From Streptomyces canus (GTDB lineage: Bacteria; Actinomycetota; Actinomycetes; Streptomycetales; Streptomycetaceae): 64,000 nucleotides of DNA. The notes beneath the pieces were generated by a model. It did not search any database, was not told the origin of the DNA, and worked only from the letters and a program-made list of their open reading frames with translations. The stretch is taken from contig NZ_KQ948667.1 in assembly GCF_001514145.1 (NCBI RefSeq), forward strand, positions 308,318-372,317, read 5' to 3'. Position numbers and translations under genes: made by a program. This document shows positions 26,893 through 37,018 of the stretch, one piece after another. Each line of letters starts with the position of its first letter. Position 1 is the stretch's first letter.

Positions 26893-27441
26893 ATGTCCGC
26901 GAAGAGTCCCTCCGCCGAGAACCCCGAAGTCACCGCAAAAGCCATCACCGTCCGGCGGGCCCGTACCAGCGATGTCGCCGGCATCCGTCGGCTCCTCGAC
27001 TCCTACGTCCACGACCGCATCCTGCTCGACAAAGCGACCGTGACGCTTTACGAGGACATCCAGGAGTTCTGGGTCGCCGAGCGCGACGACAACGCCGAGC
27101 TGGTCGGCTTCGGCGCCCTGCATGTGATGTGGGAAGACCTCGCGGAAGTGCGCACTCTCGCCGTGAAGCCCGGACTGAAGGGCGCCGGGGTCGGCCATCA
27201 GTTGCTGGAGAAGTTGTTGCAGACGGCCCGCTGGCTCGGTGTTCGTCGCGTTTTCTGTCTCACCTTCGAAGTGGACTTCTTCGGCAAGCACGGCTTCGTC
27301 GAGATCGGTGAGACACCCGTTGACACCGATGTCTACGCCGAGCTACTGCGTTCCTATGACGAAGGCGTGGCGGAGTTCCTCGGTCTCGAACGGGTGAAAC
27401 CGAACACCTTGGGCAACAGCCGGATGCTTCTGCATCTGTGA
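26893..27441 (+). CDS. amino-acid N-acetyltransferase (GNAT, Rv2747-type ArgA)
   Basis: 182 aa. GNAT fold: ITVRRARTSDVAGIRRLLDSYV, the acetyl-CoA binding EVRTLAVKPGLKGAGVGHQLLEKLL and FEVDFFGKHGFVEIG. The size and FFGKHGF motif match the short actinobacterial glutamate/glutamine N-acetyltransferase (Mycobacterium Rv2747), which can serve arginine synthesis in place of the long ArgA. That specificity is from family knowledge; nothing else in the neighbourhood belongs to arginine metabolism. Probable leaderless start at ATG 26893. Confidence 0.85.
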   Translation: MSAKSPSAENPEVTAKAITVRRARTSDVAGIRRLLDSYVHDRILLDKATVTLYEDIQEFWVAERDDNAELVGFGALHVMWEDLAEVRTLAVKPGLKGAGVGHQLLEKLLQTARWLGVRRVFCLTFEVDFFGKHGFVEIGETPVDTDVYAELLRSYDEGVAEFLGLERVKPNTLGNSRMLLHL

Positions 27442-27574
27442 TCGCCAGGATTCTGGCGCTCGGCCCTGCCCAGGTTCCCTATGTCCGAAACGCGCACGTT
27501 TCCGGACGAGGAGAGCCCTGTCGGTCTCTCCCGAGGGTTTGTGTTTTCCCAGCAAAAGCGGTTTGCTTTCCGAC

Positions 27575-27596
27575 GTACTGCAGTACTGCATATAAC
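27575..27596 (+). promoter_or_regulatory. palindrome and -10-like element upstream of lsr2
   Basis: GTACTGCAGTAC (27575-27586) is a perfect 12-base palindrome just ahead of TATAAC (27591-27596), a good -10 hexamer, 68 bases before the lsr2 start. This stretch is distinctly richer in A+T than its surroundings. Lsr2 prefers AT-rich DNA, so autoregulation is possible. Confidence 0.45.
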
Positions 27597-27663
27597 AGGG
27601 GACGGCGAAACGGCGGACGCCGCAGGACCCCCGGCCCTCAAGTATTGGATGAAAGGAAATCCG

Positions 27664-27999
27664 GTGGCACAGAAGGTTCAGGTCCTTCTTGTCGATGACA
27701 TCGACGGCGGCGAGGCGGACGAGACCGTCACGTTCGCGTTGGACGGCAAGACGTACGAGATCGATCTCACGACCGCCAATGCGGACAAGCTCCGTGGCCT
27801 TCTCGACCCTTACGTGAAGGGCGGTCGCCGCACCGGAGGCCGAGCCGCGGGCGGGCGCGGAAAGGCGCGGGCCGCTTCCGGTGGCAGCCAGGACACCGCT
27901 CAGATCCGTGCCTGGGCAAAGGAGAACGGTTACGAGGTCAATGACCGCGGACGAGTTCCGGCGAGCATTCGCGAGGCTTACGAGAAGGCCAACGCCTGA
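27664..27999 (+). CDS. lsr2: Lsr2 nucleoid-associated protein
   Basis: 111 aa from GTG 27664 with AAAGGA upstream. The N-terminal dimerisation domain AQKVQVLLVDDIDGGEADETVTFALDGKTYEIDL and the C-terminal DNA-binding domain IRAWAKENGYEVNDRGRVPASIREAY are both complete, with the RGR minor-groove hook. A Gly/Arg-rich linker (GRRTGGRAAGGRGKARA) joins them. Lsr2 bridges AT-rich DNA and silences horizontally acquired and antibiotic-cluster genes in Streptomyces. The open frame upstream to 27481 is not part of the family. Confidence 0.96.
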   Translation: MAQKVQVLLVDDIDGGEADETVTFALDGKTYEIDLTTANADKLRGLLDPYVKGGRRTGGRAAGGRGKARAASGGSQDTAQIRAWAKENGYEVNDRGRVPASIREAYEKANA

Positions 28000-28034
28000 T
28001 CGAAAGGTCCACGGCGGCCGGGGCCTGCGAAAGC

Positions 28035-28715
28035 TTATGTCCGAGTGCGCCGCAGCCTCAGCCGATGGCAGTGCGTTGCCACCGTGTTCACGACGCGTAC
28101 GAGATCGGGGGCGCCCCCACCGCCCCCCAGCGCCGACAACGTCGGCAGCGAGGCCTCGACCTCGCACCCAGGCTCGGGGGGCCGCAGCCACACGGCGGCC
28201 CCCTGCAGGGCGCCCGGTTCCGGATGCGCCGGCAGGGCGAGGGGTTCGTCTTCGCCGGGCCCCGTAGGCCGCCCCGACGGCACCTCCCCGATTCCGCTCA
28301 CCGCGGGTACCGGCGGGCGCGGTGCCTGCGTCACGCCGCCCGTGCCGATCGCCCGTAGGTCGAGCGCCAGGGTGCCCCATTCCAGCCAGTCCAGCAGGCC
28401 GGGCAGCTCCTCCGTGCTGCCCGCGGCCACCAGGATTTCCATGCGGTCGCCCCGCATCGCCACCGGAGAGGTCCCGGCGAGATGGCGCAGGGCCGCACGT
28501 CCGGCCTCGGCCGGAACGTCCAGGACGTCGAAGCGCAGCCCCAGACGCAGTCGTAGGGGAGATTCAGCGGTGCTCGCGGGCACCGTGGGCCAGCCCAGTT
28601 CGTTCTCGTACCAGCGACGGACCGGATCGTCGCCGAAGGCGGCCAGGGCGAGCGGCCGACGGGGGAGCGGGACCGCGGTCAGAGGCGTGGTGAGAGAGGG
28701 GTGGCTGCCGGACAT
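28035..28715 (-). CDS. hypothetical protein, resembling Streptomyces prim-pol-like small proteins
   Basis: 226 aa from ATG 28715 (MSGSHPSLTT). The order RRWYENELGWPTVP, FDVLDVPAEAGRAALRHL, PVAMRGDRMEILVAAGSTEELPGLLDWLEWG, LDLRAIG and a final WLRPPEP block resembles, from memory, Streptomyces proteins labelled bifunctional DNA primase/polymerase-like. No catalytic acidic triad is evident, so a polymerase function is doubtful. It converges on lsr2 (36 bases apart) and diverges from clpC. The C-terminal 40 residues are Arg/His-rich. Confidence 0.55.
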   Translation of the reverse strand: MSGSHPSLTTPLTAVPLPRRPLALAAFGDDPVRRWYENELGWPTVPASTAESPLRLRLGLRFDVLDVPAEAGRAALRHLAGTSPVAMRGDRMEILVAAGSTEELPGLLDWLEWGTLALDLRAIGTGGVTQAPRPPVPAVSGIGEVPSGRPTGPGEDEPLALPAHPEPGALQGAAVWLRPPEPGCEVEASLPTLSALGGGGGAPDLVRVVNTVATHCHRLRLRRTRT

Positions 28716-28820
28716 GCCAAGTGCAACCGCCGAAGGGCGCAAGAGTTACGTTGGGTGTACCGGCGTGTGCGAAGAGTGGCCGAGAAGGGGGCGTGCGGGG
28801 GCGCGGGGTGGTGCAAGGTT

Positions 28821-28834
28821 GTTCGCCCATAGCG
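28821..28834 (+). promoter_or_regulatory. ClgR-type box 1 upstream of clpC
   Basis: GTTCGC-CCATA-GCG matches the motif GTTCGC-N5-GCG reported for ClgR in Streptomyces. ClgR activates clp and lon genes. The box lies 311 bases before the clpC ATG, in a 429-base intergenic region that otherwise shows no gene. Confidence 0.55.
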
Positions 28835-28926
28835 GAGGGACAGGGGGCGTGCGGCATGGACTGTCGGTCCGCGCGGGTAAGACATCCCTAGTGGGAGGGG
28901 GCGACACGCAGGAAAGGCCGTCTCAC

Positions 28927-28940
28927 GTTCGCCATCGGCG
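28927..28940 (+). promoter_or_regulatory. ClgR-type box 2 upstream of clpC
   Basis: GTTCGC-CATCG-GCG, extended to GCGTAC, a near-dyad, is a second exact match to GTTCGC-N5-GCG, 106 bases after box 1 and 205 bases before the clpC ATG. Confidence 0.6.
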
Positions 28941-29144
28941 TACTGGCGACTGGGGTAACTGCCTGGCCTGCGGGAACATCGTCTCGCACCATCGGGTTGG
29001 AGCAGATGTCGGCGTTCGGGGTCAGGAGGCCAAGGACGGTGTCGGCAGTTGGAATGAGCGGTCCCCGCTTGCGGGACTAAGCTGCGGAAGGACAGGGAGG
29101 GGAAGTTCCCCCCACTGCCTGACCGCTCTGAGGAGCGATTAACG

Positions 29145-31670
<2,526 letters not shown>

Positions 31671-31690
31671 GCCTCAGGGCGACGCCAGAA

Positions 31691-31726
31691 GGGGCCGGTG
31701 CTTTTCGAAGCACCGGCCCTTTCTCT
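31691..31726 (+). terminator. terminator after clpC
   Basis: A 12-bp perfect stem (31692-31703 with 31708-31719) closed by a TTCG tetraloop is followed by TTTCTCT, 21 bases after the clpC stop. Confidence 0.9.
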
Positions 31727-31759
31727 GTGCTCGACCAGGTTGACCTCGACTCCCCGGGA

Positions 31760-32040
31760 AGTGCTTGGCCAAGGGGGACAGCGAGACGGAGAACCCCGTG
31801 GGGTTCCTGCGCAGCCTGCCCTGCGAGAGCGAGACCGTACGCGGAGGCCCGCCCGGGGAGTCCATGGCCTCGCGGACCAAGCCGCGGGCCAGGGCGCGGA
31901 CCTCCTTCTCGCCGAGGGTGCGCCGTTCGCTCGGCAGGGGACGAAGGCGGAGAGCGGGACGGGTTTGCCGACCAGGCCGGCGCCGGGACCGTCCTGCCGG
32001 AGAGTTTCCTCACCAGCCGGCCGACCCGGCCGCCTTCAAG
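31760..32040 (-). pseudogene. possible decayed gene, identity unknown
   Basis: On the minus strand, stretches with strong Streptomyces coding bias appear successively in different frames: GGRVGRLVRKLSG, then GPGAGLVGKPVPLSAFVP, then LGEKEVRALARGLVREAMDSP running on to RRNPTGFSVSLSPLAKHFPG. No start codon or single open frame joins them, as expected for a gene broken by at least two frameshifts. I do not recognise the family. This is the only sign of gene decay in the 443-base gap between clpC and the phosphatase gene. Confidence 0.3.
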
Positions 32041-32113
32041 CCACGGTGCCTGAACAGTGCGTGCCAGTTCCCGCGACGACGGCGTGATCCGCCGGGCAGG
32101 CCCCCGCCGGAGC

Positions 32114-32749
32114 TCAGGACAACTGGCCGTCGTAATCCGGGAGTTTGAAGGTCTTCTCGGCGTGGCCGCCCGACAGGTCGGTGGCGCTGTTGCCGATGTT
32201 CGCGATGATCGTGTAGCCCTTGTTCTCGATGTCGACGCGCTGGGCGGTCTTGTAGGCGGCGACGTCCTTGAAGAGGTCGATGAAGTTGCGGACGTAGAGG
32301 CCGCTGACCTGGTAGCCGACGTACTTGAGGTTGTAGTTGGTCACCGACGCGATGATGTCGGGGCGGGCGGTCACGAAGAACAGGGATACGCCGTGCTCCT
32401 GGGCGTACGTCGCGACGTCCAGGACGGGCTTGTTGGCCGGCGAGGGGTAGCTGAAGCCGAAGTCCGTCTCCAGGGTCGTGTTGTCGATGTCGAAGACGAT
32501 CGCCTGCTTCTCGCCGGGCCTGGCGGCGGCGATACGTGTCTTCAGGTAGGGGAGGGCCTGGCCCATCACGGCCTGGCAGTCGGTCTGCCAGGTGGCGTAG
32601 TCGACGTCTTCGGCGGCGGCCGTCGTCGCGGTCGGGGAAGCGCTGGTGGTCGTCGTCGCGGCCTCGGCGGGGACGGCCAGGGCGACGAGTGCGGCTGCGG
32701 AGACGGTGCTTACGGCTATGCGGTGCGCCCAGGGGCGTCGGCTTGTCAC
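32114..32749 (-). CDS. secreted HAD-family acid phosphatase
   Basis: 211 aa from GTG 32749. A signal peptide (about residues 1-30, cleavage after VPAEA) is followed by a Thr/Ser/Ala linker. The HAD domain has the DxDxT nucleophile motif AIVFDIDNTTLETD, the motif II Thr in LFFVTARPD, a Lys in the IDLFKDVAAYKTAQRVDIENKGYTIIANIGNSATDLSGG block and its terminal aspartate. This is the HAD IIIB acid phosphatase group (PF03767), exported and probably scavenging phosphate from organic phosphomonoesters. No PHO box was sought in detail. Confidence 0.9.
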   Translation of the reverse strand: MTSRRPWAHRIAVSTVSAAALVALAVPAEAATTTTSASPTATTAAAEDVDYATWQTDCQAVMGQALPYLKTRIAAARPGEKQAIVFDIDNTTLETDFGFSYPSPANKPVLDVATYAQEHGVSLFFVTARPDIIASVTNYNLKYVGYQVSGLYVRNFIDLFKDVAAYKTAQRVDIENKGYTIIANIGNSATDLSGGHAEKTFKLPDYDGQLS

Positions 32750-33007
32750 GGTGTGGGGGTCCTCTCACGTCCGGAAACGCTGCAGTTGTCGCGTGCATGT
32801 TTGTTGGTGAGGGTGGCGCGAGGGGAACCGTAGGGTTACTGGTTGGTAGGAAGCCAGAGGCGTGCGTCACATGGCACGGCTTTTACCTTCGGGGCGCCGG
32901 TGACTTGCCGCACAGGCGATTTGTCCGTTACTAGACGGAATAGTGGAGAGATTCGGGGAGGAATAGGACTTCTTGCCCGGCACGGCGAGGCCTATTACTA
33001 CAGTCCG

Positions 33008-33100
33008 TCGTAGATGTGCTGTTTGGGGGTTTTTGGCCCCCGGGGGTACCAAGGGTTGTCCCATCCGGCCGCCGCTGTGCGCCGGATGGTTTCCTGTCCC
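33008..33100 (+). promoter_or_regulatory. structured 5' leader of the M23 peptidase gene
   Basis: A promoter-like TTGCCC (32973-32978), 17 bases, TACTAC (32996-33001) would start a transcript near 33008. The leader then has two hairpins: GGGGG/CCCCC (33025-33029 with 33037-33041) and a perfect 9-bp stem CCATCCGGC/GCCGGATGG (33061-33069 with 33081-33089). It does not match the c-di-AMP (ydaO) riboswitch consensus I know. Function unproven. Confidence 0.35.
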
Positions 33101-33119
33101 CCACCTTCATGAGGTTCTG

Positions 33120-33668
33120 ATGTTCCAGCGCGCCTTCAACCGCTCTTCCCGTACGTCCGTGCTCCGCACCCGTGTTGCCGTCGTGGCCGCTTCCGTCGGG
33201 ACGACGGTCGCGCTGGGGGCCGGAGTCGCCTCGGCCGCGTCCTCCTCGGCCTCCTGGGTCGACCCGGTGAAGAAGTACACGCTCAGCGCGAGCTACGCGC
33301 AGGCCGGGAGCATGTGGCACTCCACCCACAGCGGGCAGGACTTCGCCGTGCCGAGCGGTACGAAGGTCGTCGCCGCGCACGGCGGGACCGTCGTCAAGGC
33401 GGGCCCGAGGGGTGCCGGTGACGGTGCCGCCTACGGCAACGCCATCGTGATCAAGCACGGCAAGGGGAAGTACTCGCAGTACGCCCACCTCTCCCGGATC
33501 AAGGTCAAGGTCGGCCAGGTCGTGAAGACCGGCCAGCGCATCGCCCTGTCCGGCAACACCGGCAACTCCAGCGGCCCGCACCTGCACTTCGAGATCCGCA
33601 CGACCGCCAACTACGGCTCTGCGATAGACCCGGTCGCCTTCCTGCGGGCCAAGGGCGTCAAGGTCTGA
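33120..33668 (+). CDS. secreted M23 family metallopeptidase
   Basis: 182 aa from ATG 33120 (MFQRAFNRSSRTS). The signal peptide is about residues 1-40 (VAVVAASVGTTVALGAGVASA). The single LytM/M23 domain keeps the zinc ligands: HSTHSGQDFAVPSGT (HxxxD), and HLHFEIR with its second metal His, plus GNTGNSSGPHLHFE. Such enzymes cut glycyl or D-Ala cross-bridges in peptidoglycan and act in wall remodelling. There is no LysM or other anchor. It is preceded by a hairpin-rich leader. Confidence 0.93.
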   Translation: MFQRAFNRSSRTSVLRTRVAVVAASVGTTVALGAGVASAASSSASWVDPVKKYTLSASYAQAGSMWHSTHSGQDFAVPSGTKVVAAHGGTVVKAGPRGAGDGAAYGNAIVIKHGKGKYSQYAHLSRIKVKVGQVVKTGQRIALSGNTGNSSGPHLHFEIRTTANYGSAIDPVAFLRAKGVKV

Positions 33669-33682
33669 GCGGTTGACCGCTC
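33667..33682 (+). terminator. short hairpin over the M23 stop codon
   Basis: GAGCGG-TTGA-CCGCTC overlaps the stop codon and lies between two convergent genes (the TetR gene ends at 33681). It is a weak six-bp stem without a U tract. Confidence 0.3.
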
Positions 33683-34277
33683 ACGCCTTCGCGCTGCCCC
33701 GGTGGGCCTGGGTGACCAGGTCCGTCGCCACCTCCAGGACCGCCTTGCGCTTGGCCTCCGGGTCGGCGGTGATGTCCTGGAGGAAGAACATCCCGGCGTG
33801 CATCGTGAAGATCGCGCTGACGCAGCGGACCTGGTCGGTCAGGTCCGCTTCCGGATCGATGATGATCTCGCGCAGCCCCTGCATGCGCTCCTTGAAGGTC
33901 TCGCCGACGCGCAGTTCGCGGACCGCCGCCTGGTTCTCCTGCATGAAGCGGAACAGCGGTGCCGCGCCGGCCAGGGTCTCGCTGTAGCGCCGTACGATCT
34001 CCTGCTTGGTCTCCAGCGTGTGCGGCTGCTTCCTGCCCCACTCGATCAGGTCGAGGATCGGCTGCGTCAGATCGTCGAAGATGCTGACGAGGATCTCTTC
34101 CTTGGTCTTGAAGTGGTAGTACAGCGCCGCCTTGGTGACGTCCAGGTGCTCGGCGATCTCCCGCAGGGACGTCTTCTCGTACCCCTGCTCCGCGAAGAGT
34201 CCGAGGGCCACGTCCTGGATGCGCTGGCGCGTGTTGCCGCGCCTCTGCTGCTTCGTGACGTCCATGGTGCCGCCCAT
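33681..34277 (-). CDS. TetR-family repressor
   Basis: 198 aa from ATG 34277 with GAGGAG seven bases upstream. N-terminal HTH: RQRIQDVALGLFAEQGYEKTSLREIAEHLDVTKAALYYHFKTKEEIL. The C-terminal ligand domain has several aromatic positions. It is divergent from a 14-TMS drug:H+ antiporter gene, the standard layout for local repression relieved by an exported compound. The shared 143-base gap holds two copies of an 18-base palindrome that are its likely operators. Confidence 0.93.
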   Translation of the reverse strand: MGGTMDVTKQQRRGNTRQRIQDVALGLFAEQGYEKTSLREIAEHLDVTKAALYYHFKTKEEILVSIFDDLTQPILDLIEWGRKQPHTLETKQEIVRRYSETLAGAAPLFRFMQENQAAVRELRVGETFKERMQGLREIIIDPEADLTDQVRCVSAIFTMHAGMFFLQDITADPEAKRKAVLEVATDLVTQAHRGSAKA

Positions 34278-34307
34278 CCTGGTGCTCCTCGGCTTTCCAT
34301 AAAACTT

Positions 34308-34325
34308 ACTTGACGCCCGGCTAGT
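34308..34325. promoter_or_regulatory. TetR operator copy 1
   Basis: ACTTGACGCCCGGCTAGT is an imperfect 18-base palindrome matching copy 2 in inverted orientation with one mismatch. It lies 31 bases upstream of the TetR start, suited to autorepression. Confidence 0.65.
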
Positions 34326-34353
34326 TACGCGTCTACCTTCCCCAGTGTAGACA

Positions 34354-34371
34354 ACTAGCCGGGCGGCAAGT
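34354..34371. promoter_or_regulatory. TetR operator copy 2
   Basis: ACTAGCCGGGCGGCAAGT is an 18-base palindrome with 14 of 18 positions symmetric. It lies 50 bases upstream of the MFS start. The centres of the two copies are 46 bp apart, and the flanks extend the two copies into 23-base inverted arms. Confidence 0.7.
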
Positions 34372-34420
34372 AAGTGCCCCGGCGGGGGCAGTACCGCAGG
34401 ATCTCAGGGGAGTGGGAACG

Positions 34421-35986
34421 ATGGCGGACACACAGACGGTCGAGGCGGAGCCGGACAAGAAACAGCGCAGCGTGCGGGTCGTCCTGCTCGCGCTGATGAT
34501 CACCATGATGCTCGCGATGCTCGACAACATGATCGTGGGCACCGCGATGCCGACGATCGTGGGCGAGCTCGGCGGGCTCGAACACCTCTCGTGGGTCGTG
34601 ACGGCCTACACGCTGGCCACCGCGGCCGCCACCCCGCTCTGGGGCAAGCTCGGCGACATGTACGGCCGCAAGGGCGTCTTCATGACGTCGATCGTGCTCT
34701 TCCTGATCGGCTCCGCGCTCAGCGGCATGGCCCAGGACATGGGGCAGCTCATCGGGTTCCGGGCCGTGCAGGGCCTCGGCGCCGGTGGTCTGATGGTCGG
34801 TGTCATGGCGATCATCGGTGACCTGATCCCGCCCCGGGAGCGCGGTAAGTACCAGGGCATGATGGCCGGCGTCATGGCGCTCGCGATGATCGGCGGTCCG
34901 CTGGTCGGCGGCACCATCACCGACAACTGGGGCTGGCGCTGGTCCTTCTACATCAACCTGCCGCTCGGCGTGGTGGCGCTCGGCCTCATCAGCGTCGTAC
35001 TGCACCTGCCGGCGAAGCGCGCGCAGGCGCGGATCGACTATCTCGGCGCCGCACTGCTGACCGTCGGCATCACCTCCATCGTGCTCGTCACCACCTGGGG
35101 CGGCACGGAGTACGCCTGGACGTCCGCGCGGATCATGGAGCTGATCGGGATCGGTGTCGCCGCGCTCGTCGGGTTCGTGTTCTGGCAGACCAAGGCGGCC
35201 GAGCCGGTCGTGCCGCTGCACATCTTCCGCAGCCGCAACTTCACACTGATGTCGATCATCGGCTTCATCACCGGCTTCGTGATGTTCGGCGCCACCCTCT
35301 TCCTGCCGCTGTACCAGCAGTCCGTGCAGGGCGCCTCCGCCACCAACTCCGGGCTGCTGCTCCTGCCGATGCTCGGCGCGATGCTGGTGACCTCGATGGT
35401 CGCGGGCCGGGTCACCACCAACAGCGGGCGGTACTACGTCTTCCCGGTCGTCGGCAGCGTCCTGATGGTCGTCGGGCTGTACCTGCTGTCGACGATGGAC
35501 ACGGGGACCTCGCGGCTCACCTCCGGCATCTTCATGGCCGTCGTCGGTCTCGGCATGGGCTGCCTGATGCAGATCACCATGCTGGTCGCGCAGAACAGCG
35601 TCGAGATGAAGGACATGGGCGTCGCGTCCTCGTCCACCACCCTGTTCCGTACGCTCGGCTCCTCCTTCGGTGTCGCCATCATGGGCGCCCTGTTCAACCA
35701 CCGGGTCCAGGACACCATGGCCGAGCGGGGCGGGGAGCTGGGTTCCAAGGTGACCGAGCAGTCCGCGCAGCTGGACGCGAAGAGCCTGGAGAAGCTGCCG
35801 GACGCGGTGCGTGAGGCGTACCAGTACGCGGTCTCCGCAGGCACGCACTCGGCGTTCCTGCTCGGATCGATCGTCGCCGTGGTCGCGCTGGTGGCGGCGG
35901 TGTTCGTCAAGGAGGTGCCGCTGAAGGGCGCGGGACCGCAGAAGTCGGCGGACGACGCGGCGCCGGCTCCGCTGGTCGAGGTCTGA
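34421..35986 (+). CDS. DHA2-family MFS drug efflux transporter (EmrB/QacA type)
   Basis: 521 aa from ATG 34421 (AGGGGAG upstream; GTG 34412 is an alternative). Fourteen membrane segments are predicted. Family motifs: motif D1 LAMLDNMIVGTAMPTI in TM1, motif A GKLGDMYGRKGVF between TM2 and TM3, and motif C MALAMIGGPLVGGTI in TM5. A large extracytoplasmic loop with GGELGSKVTEQSAQLD precedes the last segment. It exports drugs in exchange for protons and is controlled by the divergent TetR gene. The natural substrate cannot be told from sequence. A terminator follows. Confidence 0.94.
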   Translation: MADTQTVEAEPDKKQRSVRVVLLALMITMMLAMLDNMIVGTAMPTIVGELGGLEHLSWVVTAYTLATAAATPLWGKLGDMYGRKGVFMTSIVLFLIGSALSGMAQDMGQLIGFRAVQGLGAGGLMVGVMAIIGDLIPPRERGKYQGMMAGVMALAMIGGPLVGGTITDNWGWRWSFYINLPLGVVALGLISVVLHLPAKRAQARIDYLGAALLTVGITSIVLVTTWGGTEYAWTSARIMELIGIGVAALVGFVFWQTKAAEPVVPLHIFRSRNFTLMSIIGFITGFVMFGATLFLPLYQQSVQGASATNSGLLLLPMLGAMLVTSMVAGRVTTNSGRYYVFPVVGSVLMVVGLYLLSTMDTGTSRLTSGIFMAVVGLGMGCLMQITMLVAQNSVEMKDMGVASSSTTLFRTLGSSFGVAIMGALFNHRVQDTMAERGGELGSKVTEQSAQLDAKSLEKLPDAVREAYQYAVSAGTHSAFLLGSIVAVVALVAAVFVKEVPLKGAGPQKSADDAAPAPLVEV

Positions 35987-36003
35987 GCCGACCCCGCTGA
36001 ACC

Positions 36004-36046
36004 GAAGGCCCCCGGATGGTGTCCGCCCCGGGGGCCTTCTTCTGTG
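36004..36046 (+). terminator. terminator after the MFS gene
   Basis: GAAGGCCCCCGG (36004-36015) pairs perfectly with CCGGGGGCCTTC (36028-36039), followed by TTCTGT, 17 bases after the MFS stop. Confidence 0.88.
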
Positions 36047-36062
36047 CGCGCTCGCGGGGTCG

Positions 36063-36587
36063 ATGTCAGTGCCGCGTGCCACCATCGGCCTCATGGACAA
36101 GGTGCGGCAGATCCGGCTCGCCAAGGACGCCATGGACCGCGACTGGGCCGATCCGGACCTGGACCTGGACGCCGTCGCGGCGCATGCCGGGTACTCGCGC
36201 TATCACTTCCTCCGGGCCTTCAAGGAGGCGTACGGCGAGACGCCCGGGCAGTACCTCACGCACCGGCGGATCGAGCGGGCCGAGGAGATGCTGAGGGGGG
36301 CCGATCTGAGCGTGACCGAGATCTGCCACCTGGTCGGCTTCAGCAGCCTCGGCACCTTCTCCGCCCGCTTCAAGGCGCGGACCGGCCTCACCCCGAGCGA
36401 GTACCGCACCCAGCACGTGGGCCGCGGCGCCTCCCTGATCCCCGGGTGCTACGCCATGCTCTGGGCCGGCGGATTCCCCACCGCGAGAACCGTGAGGAGC
36501 ACCGCAACTTTGAAGAAGCGCCCCCGCCCCGGCCCTGCCTACGGTGACGGAGAGGAACCCTCGCACGACAGGAGAGCAGAGCCATGA
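36063..36587 (+). CDS. AraC-family transcriptional regulator (HTH only)
   Basis: 174 aa. The double helix-turn-helix of AraC proteins occupies residues 20-115: LDAVAAHAGYSRYHFLRAFKEAYGETPGQYLTHRRI, then VTEICHLVGFSSLGTFSARFKARTGLTPSEYR. There is no separate sensor domain, only a C-terminal tail with GCYAMLWAGG. ATG 36063 is taken; ATG 36093 is also possible. Its stop overlaps the start of a VOC gene (ATGA), and that in turn overlaps a methyltransferase gene, so the regulator leads a three-gene operon it may control. Confidence 0.9.
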   Translation: MSVPRATIGLMDKVRQIRLAKDAMDRDWADPDLDLDAVAAHAGYSRYHFLRAFKEAYGETPGQYLTHRRIERAEEMLRGADLSVTEICHLVGFSSLGTFSARFKARTGLTPSEYRTQHVGRGASLIPGCYAMLWAGGFPTARTVRSTATLKKRPRPGPAYGDGEEPSHDRRAEP

Positions 36588-37018
36588 TCCAGGGACTGGG
36601 CATCGCCACCGTATGGACCTTCGACCAGCAGCGCACGAAGGCCTTCTTCACCGAGAAGCTCGACTTCGAGGTGCGCAGCGAGGTCTCGATGGGCGAGATG
36701 ACATGGGTCACCGTCAGCGCCAAGGAGCAGCAGGGCGTCGAGCTGGCGCTGATGAGCCTCGACGGCCCGGGGCTGGACCCCGAGTCCGCGGAGGCGCTGA
36801 AGAAGCTCGTCGGCAAGGGCGTGATGGGCGCCGGAGCGTTCCGTACGGACGACTGCCGCGGTGACTACGAGACGTTCCGGGCGCGCGGGGTGGAGTTCAT
36901 CCAGGAACCGCAGGAGCGGCCGTACGGCATCGAGGCGATCTTCCGCGACGACAGCGGCAACTGGTACTCGCTGACCCAGCGCCGCGAGGAGCTCGACTTC
37001 TCGAAGGACTGGGCGTGA
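36584..37018 (+). CDS. VOC-family (glyoxalase-like) protein
   Basis: 144 aa with ACAGGAGAG before ATG 36584. The VOC beta-alpha-beta units are visible: IATVWTFDQQRTKAFFTEKLDFEVRSEV and FRARGVEFIQEPQERPYGIEAIFRDDSGNWYSLTQ, which ends in the usual D-GN-Y-L motif. The metal ligand pattern (E in GIEAIF) is compatible with a dioxygenase, isomerase or resistance protein; the substrate is unknown. It is translationally coupled on both sides with the AraC gene and the methyltransferase. Confidence 0.9.
   Translation: MIQGLGIATVWTFDQQRTKAFFTEKLDFEVRSEVSMGEMTWVTVSAKEQQGVELALMSLDGPGLDPESAEALKKLVGKGVMGAGAFRTDDCRGDYETFRARGVEFIQEPQERPYGIEAIFRDDSGNWYSLTQRREELDFSKDWA

Noticed and set aside
32871..33119. c-di-AMP (ydaO) riboswitch before the M23 gene
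   Set aside because: I looked for the conserved GGGU/CCGGGUAACC-type elements and did not find them; only simple hairpins are present.
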